From Cylicocyclus nassatus (lineage: Eukaryota > Nematoda > Chromadorea > Rhabditida > Strongylidae), in the NCBI GenBank assembly GCA_958299035.1, contig CATQJL010000112.1:47760941-47824940 (forward strand): a stretch of 64,000 bases of DNA, in the 5' to 3' direction. Below the pieces are notes generated by a model, which was not told where the DNA came from, made no database searches, and saw nothing but the letters and a program-made list of their open reading frames with translations. The position numbers and the translations under genes are program-made. Below, one piece after another: positions 47,780-59,195 of the stretch (position 1 is the stretch's first letter; each line of letters opens with the position of its first letter).

Positions 47780-47810
<31 letters not shown>

Positions 47811-47832
47811 TTCAGCTTTATATATAAGATTG
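46756..47832. repeat. Palindromic satellite-like array (unit B copy)
   Basis: Same content as 39112-40188; centre of symmetry near 47312. Confidence 0.85.
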
Positions 47833-48527
47833 AAGTAAACCTCGCTCGATGGGCATGCTGAAAGGAGGAGTAACGAGTACTAAATTTAGAATAATTAACA
47901 ACGTAAAAAAGTCGTGATAGATTTGCTCTGACTACATTCGTCAAGTGAGCTTGCACTAAAGTCAAAGCGGTACAACACTCTTGATGACACACAAAACGTG
48001 CAGATAATCGCAGCTAGTTGCTGATTCTGTCCGCACAACAGTCTCTGTTGTGCGGTATTGGGGAGAATACACTCATTTAATTTGAGAGCATTAAGTTGTG
48101 AGTTTCGCAGGAACTTTTCCGAAGCGGATAGCAAATCAAGAAGAATTTTGTTTGAATTAAAGTCGGAATTCGGAATTTGATAGACGCACATCATACGTGC
48201 TCAAAAAGAAAGGAAGTTTGATATGAGTCAGCACCAAGAAATTCACACTTGCACGGTTATTCTGTCCGCACAACAGTCTTTGGCCAAATTACAAACAGCC
48301 AAATTAGCCAAATCATAAATCTCCCATTTGTGCTTTCTATCTTGTGGGTCACTTACGATGTATCATTGTTTAATTCAGCTATCTATTTCAAAAAATGCCG
48401 AGTTTCGGTGATAAAAACAGCACCATCAGGCTCTATAGCCAAGATTATGTGGATTAGATAAGTTTACTGCTCATTGTCTACTTACGCACAAAAGCGCACC
48501 GATTAAAAGAAGAAAAGAAAAGAAAGA

Positions 48528-48819
48528 ATGAAACCGTCGATATTGGTCCCTTGCTGGATTCTTCAGGTCGTTTTTCTTCTTCGGAAGGTGAGAAAATTTC
48601 CTTGCCGAGATCCTTTTCCCTACCCAAACGCAGATATTGACCGAATCTACCAGGACTTGGCTGACCAACTTAACCCTGGGCGGACGAATCCTTCAGAAAC
48701 CCTGGGCGAATGGGAAGAGGGACATTAAGGTTGGGGGCTTTCCAACTTCAGAGCTCCTTAAACGACTAGTTTATGCGAAGAGATACTTTTGCGGTGCTGA
48801 CATAGTTAGAACACCATAA
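48528..48819 (+). pseudogene. Frameshifted small secreted-peptide gene (unit B copy)
   Basis: Carries the same frameshift as the copy at 40884, so the lesion is older than the tandem duplication. Confidence 0.5.
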
Positions 48820-48889
48820 AGAACGAAAATCAAAAAACCAGCATTGCTGCTGATTCACAAGAAGATCGAAAGAGGAATGCAAAATACTA

Positions 48890-49786
48890 GGTTGTTTTAA
48901 AGTTCTGTCCGACTTGCAATTTTTTCATCCAAATTTTTATAACTTTTTCCAAAATTAACAATTTTGAACAAATCAAATTTTATTGAATTAAGCGAGTTTA
49001 TGGCTATCACAGGCTGCATGCCATTCAAGAAAGGCGAGCGAAATAGAAGGAAAAAATTTTTCGAATTCTGCGAGGTTTTCTTCCAAACTCCATTTGTCTA
49101 ATTCAATGCTTTCATATGAGAGTGGACAGACATATTTGGCTGCCATCATTGAGCAGCTACAGAGGTTCTTTTACGACTAAAGAAAATTTGACTTATCTTG
49201 GCGGCATCGAAATTTTTGCGAGCAAATTTTAAAAAACCCTTATTTAAGCCTTCCGCGTGCGAAAATAAGCCGCTTTCCGATATTTGATATTTTCTTGCTG
49301 TCGCAAACAAAAAAAAGCCAGTTGGCCGATGGTTCCTGCTTGCTCACGCTTTACTTTACATATGCAATATAGAATGCGTCACCTGTCGCTAAACGTAGAT
49401 TGTTGTCGCTTGTTGAATAACTGAGTTTGTTTTCTATCTAAATAATCGAAAAAGCAAAACATTCTCTGCGTCGAAGGTAAAGTGTGCTTAGTTTAGCTTA
49501 TCACACCCTCACCCATTACAAAATATTAGATATTTAGTTTTACGAACACTGCGCAAGTTCTCATCATGGAAACTTTTCTTGGACATGACAGCATTTTGAC
49601 AACTTTGCTTTGGGACTTGAAATTTCATCACTGGAAAGTTGATTCGCCAAGCATCAGTGAGCATTAGGAAGAGCAGGAAAAGTGCTTCCAGATGATGCTT
49701 ATGGCAATGCCATAAATGCAAAATCCTAAGAAAATAGCTGCGTTAGAAAAGGCAACTGAAAGTCGGACAGAACTTTTGAAACAGCC
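48890..49786. mobile_element. Mariner-like element, degenerate (unit B copy)
   Basis: Same TIRs and TA flanks as the copy at 41246-42142. Confidence 0.65.
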
Positions 49787-49889
49787 TAGTAGATCTTTGA
49801 AATTTTCAAGTGCTATGACTATGACTGGCAGATATGGAGAATGAAAGTGAGCAAAGAAATGAACCATTCGAGTCACCTTGAAGCCTAAG

Positions 49890-52800
49890 CTCTAAACTTC
49901 CGGAATTCCCAAATTTTCCAAAACATTGACGGAATCTAATTTTTTTTCGCTGTAATATTGCAAGAAATTAGTTCTTTCGATAACAGCTCGATCCATCTGG
50001 CCGTGCGGCACACAAAAGAATTAAAAGCGATGGTAAATATCTTGCTGCCTAGCTTTCGGTAACATAAGCCGAAACCCCCAGTGCGATTTCTACAAGATCT
50101 GAATACCCAGAAATTACCGGGCTTTACTCTCGTGTCTAACTTGAAAATTCGAAAGCAAAAGACTAAGTCGTTGAAAACCCTCTACAATTAAGGTTGCGCA
50201 ATCCCAAGCTGGTAAGACGTGATTTGTAAGACGGTAGTAGTGAGGCTATTTCGAATTTGGGTAATATCTTACTTAGTTAAATCACTTAGATGGCCCGTCC
50301 TCGCTCGTCGCGCGGGCCCCAACTTTTGACCTTTTGTGGGGTTGCGGGCAATCGTCATCCATGAACGTCTTGATACGTGTCTGCGATTGCTATTTGGCCC
50401 TGAATTACATTCCAACTGCTGACGCGGCTGGTTTACGCGGTCAACAAATACGTCGCATCATCTCTTCAGTGGTTCTACCACGGACATTTAGAAGCTCTTG
50501 GAATCCATTCCTGTTCTTTTCGTCCATCTGTCGCCTTCTCTCCTCATTATATGTCCGGCCCATCTATGTTTGTTCTTCGATACATACTCTGCTGGATCTT
50601 GTAGACGCGAAATTTGCCTAAGGTCAGAGCCCCGAATCCCGAGTCTATACGGTCAAACTTCGTTATCTTCAGAAGCTTCCTCTCAAGCGCGCTGTGTGTT
50701 GTTTTTAACTCCTTCGTAGTTGCTGAAGTGTCAGCCCAGGTTTCGGCTGCGTAACACAGAGCTGGAAGAACTGCGTTGAAAAGGTGAGCACGTAGGTTCC
50801 GGTCAGCATTATAGTCTGTGGCCTCTCTCAATGGTCCTGCTGCCCATGCCGCTCTCTGTCTTCTGCCAAGTTCGTCCTTCATATCGTTGTTCATGTTGAT
50901 TGTGCGTCCCATGGGAATCCTTGGCGGTTGTTGCAGGTAAACGTAGGATGTGGTCTCCACCGGTGATCCATCCAAGTGTAATTGGCCTTCGCTGCACTAG
51001 TTCTTCCTCATGAACTGCGTCTTCAATCGATTGATTCTGAGCCCCATCCTTCTCTCGCTTTCATTTAACTCGTTCAACATCTCTTCGGCTTCGCTAACGG
51101 ATTTCGAGAATAGAAAGATCGTTGCGAAACGGAGATTCGAAAGATATCGTCCATCCACTCGTATCCCCTTTAATCCCAATCGAGTGACTTCATACATTAT
51201 TGCAGTGTGGCAGTAAACAGCTTTGGCGACAAGGCGTCGCCTTGACGGACTCCTTTTTTGGATGTGGAGCGGTTGATCGAAGAGCTGTATCGTTGTGGTG
51301 CATCCTGTATTGCAATCCGCTATTGTTCTTATGTAGGTGGGGTCCACTCGTTGGTCGAACGGCGTTGATTTCCACAATGTCGAAAGCTAGTCAACAAAGG
51401 TGAGGACCAGGGGCAGTTTGTACTCCCGACAGACCTCCACGACCCTTGTGACGGCTTGGGTGATCGATGCGGCTGAATCCTCTAATCCTCGGAATCCGGC
51501 CTGTTCAGATGGTTGTGCTTCATCCAACGTCGTCGAGATACGCGACATGATGATCTATGTGAACAGCTTGTAAAGCACGCTTAACAAGCTGATTGGTCGG
51601 TAATTGTTCAGGTCTTCTTCTCTCCCGTCTTTCTTGTGTAGGAGAATCATGCGGGATGTCTTCCACTGGTTGGGTATCCTTTCCTTCTTCAAGTAATCTG
51701 TCATATGAGTTGCCAGTAGACTGTGCAGCTTATAACCGCCGGCTCTCAACAAATTAGCGGTGGTTCCATCCGGACCAGGAGCTGTGCCTGGTTTCATGCA
51801 CGCTATGGCTGCTCGTACTTCTGAGGGGAGAATCCTTGGCGGTTGTTCTCCAGTGGGAATGGCAGGATCTGGTAGTGGCGTCTTGGACAAAAAGAGCTCG
51901 TTGTAGAAATCTTCCGTTGTCGCTTCCATTTCGCGCCGAGAGTTTACTAATCTTCGGTCTTTGCTCAGTAGAGCTTGTATCGGTAGGTTCGTGTTCGCGT
52001 AGATCTCTTCGACATTTTTTCAAACTTTTCCTGTTCTGTGCTGCTTCGGTAGTTTCATCCGTCGATATCGTTTCACACCCTCTTGCACGGTCTTCCTGCA
52101 AATGTTGTTAATCAGCTCTTGCTCCAGGTGTGGTGTATTTAGATCTGCATGCAGACTTCTCCTTTTCTTAGAAGCTTCTTGGTGTTGTTCGTCAATCGTC
52201 CACTACCTCTTTCAACGGTGAAATTGCCTGCTCAGCACAACTGCGTAGTCCTTCGATCAGCTTTCTTAGATCTTCTGTTGGATCATCATGGTCCTTCCAG
52301 TCGAATCTGGCAATGGCGATCTCGATAATGCGTTCGTCGTACACGACCTCTCTTCTGAGCTTCGAACAATGGGAAGATTTTCCTTCCATTCTCTGAATGA
52401 TACGAATCTTTGCTCGTCAGTGGTCCGACCTATGCAGAGCGACGAGACCACTCTAACATCGACAAACTCCATCTCCCATTGACAAGTATACGGTCGATTT
52501 CCGCATGTGCCGTGCCCTTCGGTGACTCCCATGTCCAACGGCGATGTTCTTTCTTCTGGAAAAAAAGGATTCCCATGAAATAGTCGAGTCGCTGCGATGA
52601 GTCCGACGAGTGTGTCTCCATTCTCGTTTCGTTTTCCCAGATTAAATTTTCCAATTCTGTCATTTTCTTGGACTTGTGCCTGTCCCTTATAGAACGACTT
52701 CTCCTTGTAAATGGCGTTTTCAGGCTCCTCGTAGAACTTGTCAAGTTCGCTTTCATCTGCTGCCTCTGTAGGTGAGTAACAGTTGATGATGCTCATCTTC

Positions 52801-54530
52801 CTCTGACGCGGAGCGGCAAGTCGAAGGACTGCTAGACGTGGTGACATTTCGTAAGAGTCGACGAGGTGGCTAACGGATGGGTGCACGACAAAGCTCACTC
52901 CTCCGACGTTCCGTGTTGGAACCTTCTCTCTTAGTATGGCGAGGGTTCCATCCTTCCTGAGTGTGGCTGAGCTTCTGTTCTTGGATTCCTGTGCAATTCC
53001 ATCGTATTTGATGCGAGTTGCGGCGTCTAGGAGAACATAAAGCTCCTGGGTTGAAAATAACGTCCTTGCGTTGTAAATGGAAAGCCGAAAACAGCCTCCA
53101 TGCCTTGTCGTATCCGTTTTGTTGCCGAAAAGTTCTATGGACGTCTCGCTTTTGCGCCTGAGATTTCTTCGCCCCCTCGCCGGCCTTGCCATCCGACGTC
53201 CCAAGCGGCAGACGAACACGGTGAGCAGGGTACTGGGGCGATTATTTCAAAGTCGACAAAGCTATTAAAATTTCCCGTCAATACCCCAGATCGTCGGGCT
53301 GGGGCGTTTTGGGGTGTGTCAGAGTAGTCGCCGCTCCTTAGTGGCACTGACGGTTTTTGCTTCCTCGCGACTGGACTGGCGTTGTCAGGTAGGTGGCAAC
53401 GGACTCTGATATAATGACCTGGGGTGGTCTGCTTTAGCTGGTTTGACGCGTGATTCCGGACCTTCTTGTTACACCCAGGGGCACCCCCTCGCCACGTTGA
53501 GGCAGCAGACCCTGAGGGGGGGGGGGGTAATATCGACAAAGAACAATTTTTGTAGAAGTCTGTCGCACTTTTTCCAGCTTCTAAATGCTTTTTAAGACAA
53601 GAATTCTATGCTGGGGATGCATATTCTAGAAGAGGCAAGATGCACAGTTCCAGTCTTATAGAGTTTAACTAGGAGGAATGGATCAGTGCTATGAGTGTTT
53701 CTCAGTATAACGAAGAGGACTAATAGGGCTTTTTTGATGAACGAGTCGTAGTGGATGGTGAACTTGAGCCAATCGTTAGTAAAAACCCCTAAATCTTTAG
53801 TGGAATTGCACAGTTCCAGTTCAACACCATTACAGAAATAAGTCCGCGGCTAGAAGTTGCTAAAATGCACAACTTTTGACTTGAGTGCGTTAACAGGCAA
53901 ATCCCATTCCTTGAAACAAGAAATCATATTCTATATTGAGCTAGAAATTGCCTCATAAGCAACATTTTGTTCACGCTTTTCATAACAAAAGTAGATTTTT
54001 ATATCATCTGCGAAAATCTGGATTTTGATATTTGAATGCGCCACGCGATACACCGGAACTGCACTGAAAACGCGCTGAAAAGCTAGTACCGAGTTACACG
54101 GCCACGGAAGCGTTTATCCATTCCATAATTGGGTTAGAGAGTAATAATTTGGAGTATTTAACCTTATCGAAAGGAAAAAAACAACATCTACTGATTTTCC
54201 TTGGTTAACTGCACTTACACAGTCATGAATAGAATCGGAGAGTAAGGCAGTGGTTGACCCTCCTGGAAGGAAACCTTGTGGGGCAGAAGCAATAATCATA
54301 TGACTATCCAACCAACTCGTTTACTTCCTTTATGAATTTTTTAAGGATCTTGCCGCAAGACGCTGTAATACTGAAGGTCGAAAATTAGCAACAACGCTTT
54401 GACTAGCGCTTTGGTACTGCCGTTACGAGTGCTTCCTTCCAAATTTGAGGGACCTTCCCGAGCAACAGGGATGTGTTGTAGATGAGAGATTAGGGAAAAC
54501 AAGAGTGGAGGCACATTTTCGATACAATTT
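49890..54530 (-). mobile_element. CR1-type LINE, split by a nested RTE
   Basis: Reading on the minus strand from 54530: VPQIWKEALVTAVPKR, then FLPGGSTTALLSDSIHDC with VNQGKSVDVV (RT fingers), IQIFADDIKIYF (about 54030, intact FADD catalytic motif), LPVNALKSKVVHF, then ELCNSTKDLGVF and LVKLYKT. The RTE 50269-53526 then interrupts. Beyond it the C-terminal extension (LCYRKLGSKIF to CRTARWIELL) runs to about 49900. Several frame shifts and stops make it non-functional despite the intact FADD box. The upstream half (endonuclease and gag-like ORF) is cut off at 54530, where the 3' end of another RTE abuts. Ordinary CR1 encodes an AP endonuclease plus RT in ORF2. Confidence 0.85.
50269..53526 (-). 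mobile_element. Full-length RTE-clade LINE nested in the CR1, inactive
   Basis: About 3.26 kb, the usual RTE size, flanked by the target duplication GTAATATC (50261-50268 and 53527-53534; up to GGGTAATATC). Minus-strand order: 5' leader with C-run and GSAASTWRGGAPGC, AP-type endonuclease (about 53120-52270), linker, RT beginning KPGTAPGPDGTTANLLRAGG with NQWKTSRMILLHKKDGREED and YRPISLLSVLYKLF (51800-51555), then GFRGLEDS, a GVRQGDALSPKLFTATLQ stretch (51250-51195), the catalytic region (about 51125), thumb, and a 3' UTR ending near 50269. The catalytic FADD box reads FAT followed by IFLFS: a 3-bp loss removes the paired aspartates. Stops and frameshifts are present, so this copy is inactive. 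Confidence 0.92.
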
Positions 54531-54799
54531 TTACTTAGATACTCAGATGGCCCGCCCTCACGTGACGTGCGGGTGCCAACATTTCTATTTATCCCTTTTG
54601 CTCGCTTCAGACATCCACGATCTTCTTGGTTGTCGTCAGTGGCTGCGTCCACGAGATCTAGAGGCGAGAATTATATACAGCTGATTTCTCAGCTGGTCCA
54701 TCCGTTCCACAAAAAATTCTGATCTCGTTGGAAGTCTTCCTCGAGGACGTTCCGCTTCGCGAGGAATCCACTCCGATGTTCTTACAAGGAGAGGATATC

Positions 54800-56929
54800 T
54801 TACAAGGGGAGGATACTTAGTCGAAAGCACCAATCCAGATGAGACATACTCAGGGACTCGCGCCGCGCGGGCGGTCAGCGACGGCCTTACAAACGCTCGT
54901 TGGTGTGTGCGATTGTACGGTCGTCAAGGGCCGGTGGTACGATTAGCGTGGGGCGCACGCACGGTTTCTAATGCTCGCCGCTTGTGCGGGAATGATCGGC
55001 CGCTCGCTTGCTGTTGGGGTATTTTCGAGTGGGATATCTTGACCATTTTCCTTGGATATGTTGATCCTGTTCGCAATCCGGGAACATGGATGATGCCTAT
55101 AGCATGGTCCAAATCTTTCATAGAGAAACCCACCCCATAACTCTGATAAATGTAGCCTCAGACAGCTTCTCAGGGACTCGCACCGTGCGGGCGGCCAGCG
55201 ACGAACTTACAATCGCTCGTTGGTGTGTGCGATTGTACGGTCGTCAAGGGCCGTTAGCACGGTTAACGTGGGGCGCCCGCACGGTTTCTAATGCTCGCCG
55301 CTTGCGCGGGGAAGGTCGGCCGCTCGCTTGCTGCTCGAGTAGGTTTATATGGGGTATTTTAACCATTTTTCTTGGGTATGTTAAGCATTTCCACATCCTG
55401 GGAACACGGACAAATGCCTGCCGCACTACCCAAACTTTCCATGGAGAGGCCCACACCATCACTCTTGATAACTGTAGCCTCACACAGGTTCATTCCAGCT
55501 TTGCGGTGAAGGGAAATGTTGATAACACGATAGTCGACGCTTAGCCAGCCTAAACGCTGCGTCGTATCTCATGCAGGTACCGTCTACGCTCATAGTGTGT
55601 GAAAATAATGAGCCGAAGGTAGAGGTCACTGTTGGCCGCTTGCACGGGCAAATGTTTGTCGCCCGATCGAACGGACACATTGCCTGCCGCTTGCACGGTC
55701 GATTTTATTGCGTACCGATTGCGCGGCGAGATTGCCTGCCGCTTGTACGATCAAGTGATTGCTGGCCGATCGTGCGGACGCATTGCTTGCTGCTTGCACG
55801 GTCGATTTTATTGCGTGCCGATCGAACGGGTAGACTGTCTTCCGCTTGCACGGCATTTTTATTGTTGACCGCACGCACGATACATCAAAAACTATGCAGT
55901 GCGCTCAGGCGGAGGAGCTTTAATGAGGACCGCCCGCACGGCGCGAATCCCTGAGTTCTTTCCACCCTTGCTGGTGAAGTAAATGTTGGTAACAGGACAT
56001 ATCAAAGTTTTGGGCAGCCTAAGCACTGTGTCGTATCTCACGCAGGTACCGTTTACGCTCACAATGTGTGAAAATTATGAGAGGAAGATAGAGGTCAGTG
56101 TTGGCCGCTTGCACGGCAACGCGTATTGCCGACCGCCAAGACGGACACATTGCTTGCCGCTTGCTTGAGCAAATGTATTGCCGGTCGTTTGCACCGTAAC
56201 ATTGTCTGCCGCTTGGACGGCGCTTCGGTTGTTTGCCGCACGCACGGAAGCTTTAGACTCATGTCGACCGCTTGTACGCTAGCCCTTATAGGAGGACCGC
56301 CCGCACGGCGCGAATCCCTGAGTATATCATCTTAAAGCGCTTGAAAAGCTGATTCCAAATCTGTAGTTTCTAGCTGCGGAACGGTTTTGAAGAAGGTGTT
56401 ATGAAGGGTGTTTCCCTCTAGGACTGATGCGCCTTCCAGCAGATCTCCCCTATCTATGAGCGCTGTAGAGGAGTACCAACTGGTGGCAACTGGCCTAGTG
56501 GTAAGTAATTATGAAAATTGCAATAAGGATTATGATACCTGTTTTACTTTGATCTTTTCAACTTCTAACTTCATCAATATCATCAGAAATTTTAGGCTTT
56601 AAAGCTCTAAAGTCATTTTGAAGCTCAATTTTGCAAAAATTGCGATAAAGTAACATGCAAATGTGATTAGTATTTTGACACTCTCCTTATCAAGCAAGTC
56701 ACTTACCACTAGGCCAATTGCCACCAGTTGGTACTCCTCTACAGCGCTCATAGATAGGGGAGATTTGTTGGAGGGGCCTCAGCCCTATAGGGGAGCACCC
56801 CCCATAACACCTTCTACAACTTGCTCCGCAGTTAGAAACTACAGATTTGGAATCAGCGTTTCAAGCGCTTTAAGATGATATATGTCTCATTTGGATTGGT
56901 GCTTTCGACTAAGTATCCTCTCCTTGTTA
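54800..56929. mobile_element. MITE with long inverted arms inserted in the RTE
   Basis: The outer ends GGATACTTAGTCGAAAGCAC (54811) and GTGCTTTCGACTAAGTATCC (to about 56918) are inverse. Arms continue as ATCATCTTAAAGCGCTTGA, AATCTGTAGTTTCTAG and GGAGTACCAACTGGTGGCAA up to 56506, mirrored from 56701 on; the central spacer is 56507-56700. Without the element nested in its left arm it would be about 650 bp. It splits the RTE coding sequence between RTDDR and SEWIPRE. Confidence 0.8.
54849..56322. mobile_element. TA-flanked element with CCGCTTGCACGG iterons, nested in the MITE
   Basis: Ends are CTCAGGGACTCGCGCCGCGC (54849) and GCACGGCGCGAATCCCTGAG (to 56322), each bordered by TA. The other MITE arm (56878-56890) preserves the empty site with a single TA, proving a 2-bp TA duplication. 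A 5' segment of about 320 bp is duplicated (54849-55168 and 55169-55490). Between 55630 and 56300 at least a dozen variants of GCCGCTTGCACGG recur at roughly 25-60-bp intervals. There is no transposase; GC content and CpG-rich iterons contrast strongly with surrounding DNA. Confidence 0.85.
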
Positions 56930-58202
56930 GTGTCTATCTGTCGTCTGTTCTTCTCATGATGACCGCATCGATGTTTCGCTTTCGAAACGTATCCCCTCGG
57001 GTCACAAAAACGGGACATTCTTTTCAAATCCCTGTGAAGTCCGACAAGATGTTGTTTGTGTCGGTTCATCTTCAGAAAACTGTGTTAAAGCGCTCTGTAG
57101 GTGGACCGTAGAGTTTTTAGTGGCTACAGTGTCGACCCAAGTCTCAGCTGTGTAATAGAGCGCCGGGAAAACGGTTGAGTCGAACAGGTGGGCACAAAGC
57201 TTCGGGTCCGTCAGTTGATCAGTGGCTTTCTTCAGAGGCCCGAAGGCGGACCAGGCTGCTCTTTTTCTCCTGTCAAGTTCTCCCCTCAAGTCATTCTCCA
57301 TGTTCATGAACGTCCCAGATACAGTAAGAAGACCTCTCCATGATGAGGTGATTTTCAATTCCATTTCTGCATCTTCGCAAAGGCGTTCTTCATAAACTGA
57401 GTCTTCTTACGATTAATTCGCAATCGGATCTGATTCCTTACTTCGTTTAGTTCATTCAGCATCGTCTCTGCTTAGTGATACCGCTCGAGATGAGATTGAT
57501 GTCGTCTGCAAAACGAAGGTGCGATAGAAATTCCATCAACTCGATGCCTCTTTCGTCCGAGTCCAGTGACCTCATCACCCACTGCAAGGCCGTGGTGAAC
57601 AGTTTCCGCGAGACTGTGTCGCCTTGTCGGATCGCCATTCCGATTGGGATGGACAGGGGGCGATGGAAAAGATGCATCGTCGTTGTACAGCCCTTGAAGC
57701 AGTCTGCTAATGTGCTCACGTAAACTGGGTCCACTTTTTGACTAGCGCTGACAGAGGGCATTGGTTTCGCGCTGTCAAAGACTTTCTCGTAGTCGACGAA
57801 AGTCAGGACGAGAGGCAGTCGGTACTCCCGGCGACTTACATGACCTCAAAACCGTCATGATATGGTCCATGCAGGTGAATCCTTCGCGAGATCTAGCTTA
57901 TTTCAAGGGTTGGGCTTCATCCAGTATTCTAGATAGCGAGCGAGAATAATCTTCGTAAAAAGATTATACAGCATACTCTTACCCAGCAGGCATATTGGAT
58001 GATAGTTAAGAAGATCCTAGCGTTTACCTTTTTTGAAGAGAAGGATGGTTCTTGACGTTCTCCACTGGTTAAGATCCTTTCCTTTTGGAGGTAAGATGTC
58101 AGGTGCGGCGAAAGAATCTCGTGTAAACGTTGTCCTCCGGCTCGAAGAAGTTCGACGGAAAGATGATCTGGTCCTGGAGCCGTGGACGATTGCGAAGAAT
58201 CT

Positions 58203-58470
58203 ATCTATCGCGAAGATCTTCTACACCAACCTCTTCCGCTCATCAACATCCACGATGCCCGTTGTTGTTCCCATGTAGAAGTACCACCAAGGGTTCTACC
58301 TGCTGAAGTGCGTATTGCGATACAGACTATGAGGACGCCTTCATAGTCTGTATCGCAATACGCACTTCAGCAGGTAGAACCCTTGGTGGTACTTCTACAT
58401 GGAAACAACAACGGGCATCGCGGATGTTGATGAGCGGAAGAGGTTGGTGTAGAAGTTCTTCGCGATAGAT
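58203..58470. repeat. 130-bp near-perfect palindrome in the RTE
   Basis: Arms 58203-58332 and 58341-58470 differ at only three positions around the 8-bp loop GGACGCCT. Both encode the same RTE linker segment (FYTNLFRSSTS on opposite strands), so this is an inverted duplication made inside the LINE, not a separate MITE. Confidence 0.92.
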
Positions 58471-58934
58471 TCCATCTTGTATCGGGAAGAAGTCGGAGTC
58501 CCGTCTTCTTTCAGTAGTGCAGCCAGCGGTACGTGATATTCACAGATTTCCCTTCGGCACTTCTTAAGACTTCGTCTTCCTTCAGCTACTTCCAGTATCT
58601 TGGCTTGCCTGTACTTCCTGAGATCCTCCTGCAAAGTTGTTCTGCAACTGGCGCTGGCTATCAGTCGCTCGAAATGAGTTGCATTCGGATCCTGCCTCAG
58701 TAATCTTCTTCTTTCGAAGCTTCCTTGGTGGTCTTCGATGCGATTCAAGTTCTTCTCAGAAGTCATTGAGGCGCACTCTCCGCAGGCTCGCAGTCCTTTC
58801 AGAAACCGATCGCAGTCGTAGGTTGGGTTCTCCTCGATGATCCAGTCACAACTTGAGATGAGCTCTTCCAGCCTGTCACCGTCATAAGCGACATTCTCCC
58901 TTCTCGCAGCACTGTGGCAGACCTCCTCTTTCAG

Positions 58935-59195
58935 GAAAATTGGAGCTACAGGGCTGGGAGTTGGCACCGTGGGGGTGATCAGCATGCTCGATTACACCCC
59001 TTTGCCAAATTCCAGCCCCCTAGCTCAAATTTTGCAAAAAATCGATAAAATCGACATCGATCGATAACGAAAAGTGGACTGTGACACCCGCCGGGGACCG
59101 AAGTGTATGTGTGCCAAGTTTGGTCCGGATCGGTTAAGAAATGGAATTTTCTATTCGGAACATACGGCGGAGCCGGGTAAGCCAGCTAGTATGTG
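58935..59195. repeat. Single short copy of the palindromic satellite family
   Basis: It runs from CAGGGCTGGGAGTTGGCACC through GTGATCAGCATGCTCGATTA, ATCGATAAAATCGA and GTGTGCCAAGTTTGGTCCGG to GGCGGAGCCGGGTAAGCCAG and CTAGT, i.e. the edge of the 39112 array in reverse. It truncates the RTE to its left. The stretch 59196-59666 holds no gene I can support; part should be the 3' flank of the dehydrogenase gene. Confidence 0.8.

Larger units (their letters stand above)
44604..53662. repeat. Tandem duplication, unit B (9,059 bp, complete)
   Basis: Offset from unit A is 7,647 bp before the poly-G tract, 7,644 after it, 9,058 after the block missing in A, and 9,059 at the end. It contains copies of everything in unit A: MITE 45267-45717, palindromic satellite 46756-47832, peptide pseudogene 48528-48819, mariner-like element 48890-49786, CR1 and RTE. 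On the right the CR1 continues into single-copy sequence. Confidence 0.95.
54531..58934 (-). mobile_element. Second RTE-clade LINE, interrupted by nested elements
   Basis: Minus-strand order: linker (SAARRENVAYDGDRLEELIS to FYTNLFRSSTS, 58920-58400), RT start APGPDHLSVELL with RAGGQRLHEIL (about 58170), then GVRQGD-like AIRQGDTVSRKLFTTALQW (about 57640) and the intact catalytic motif LRFADDINLIS (about 57500), then thumb and GELDRRKRAAWSAFG, reaching about 56930. After an insertion the C-terminus resumes at 54830 (SEWIPREAERPRGRLPTRSE, then FFVERMDQLRNQL) and the 3' UTR ends with a GGGCCATCTGAGTATCTAAG-type tail at 54531. The endonuclease end is truncated at 58935 by another repeat. A 130-bp inverted duplication (58203-58470) also disrupts the RT. 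Dead copy. Confidence 0.88.

Noticed and set aside
55620..56320. Regularly recurring short repeats resembling a CRISPR array
   Set aside because: The repeats are degenerate, unevenly spaced and in a eukaryotic transposon; there are no cas genes.
58033..58278. Plus-strand frame resembling an RTE linker
   Set aside because: The resemblance comes from the 130-bp inverted duplication; the RTE itself runs on the minus strand throughout.
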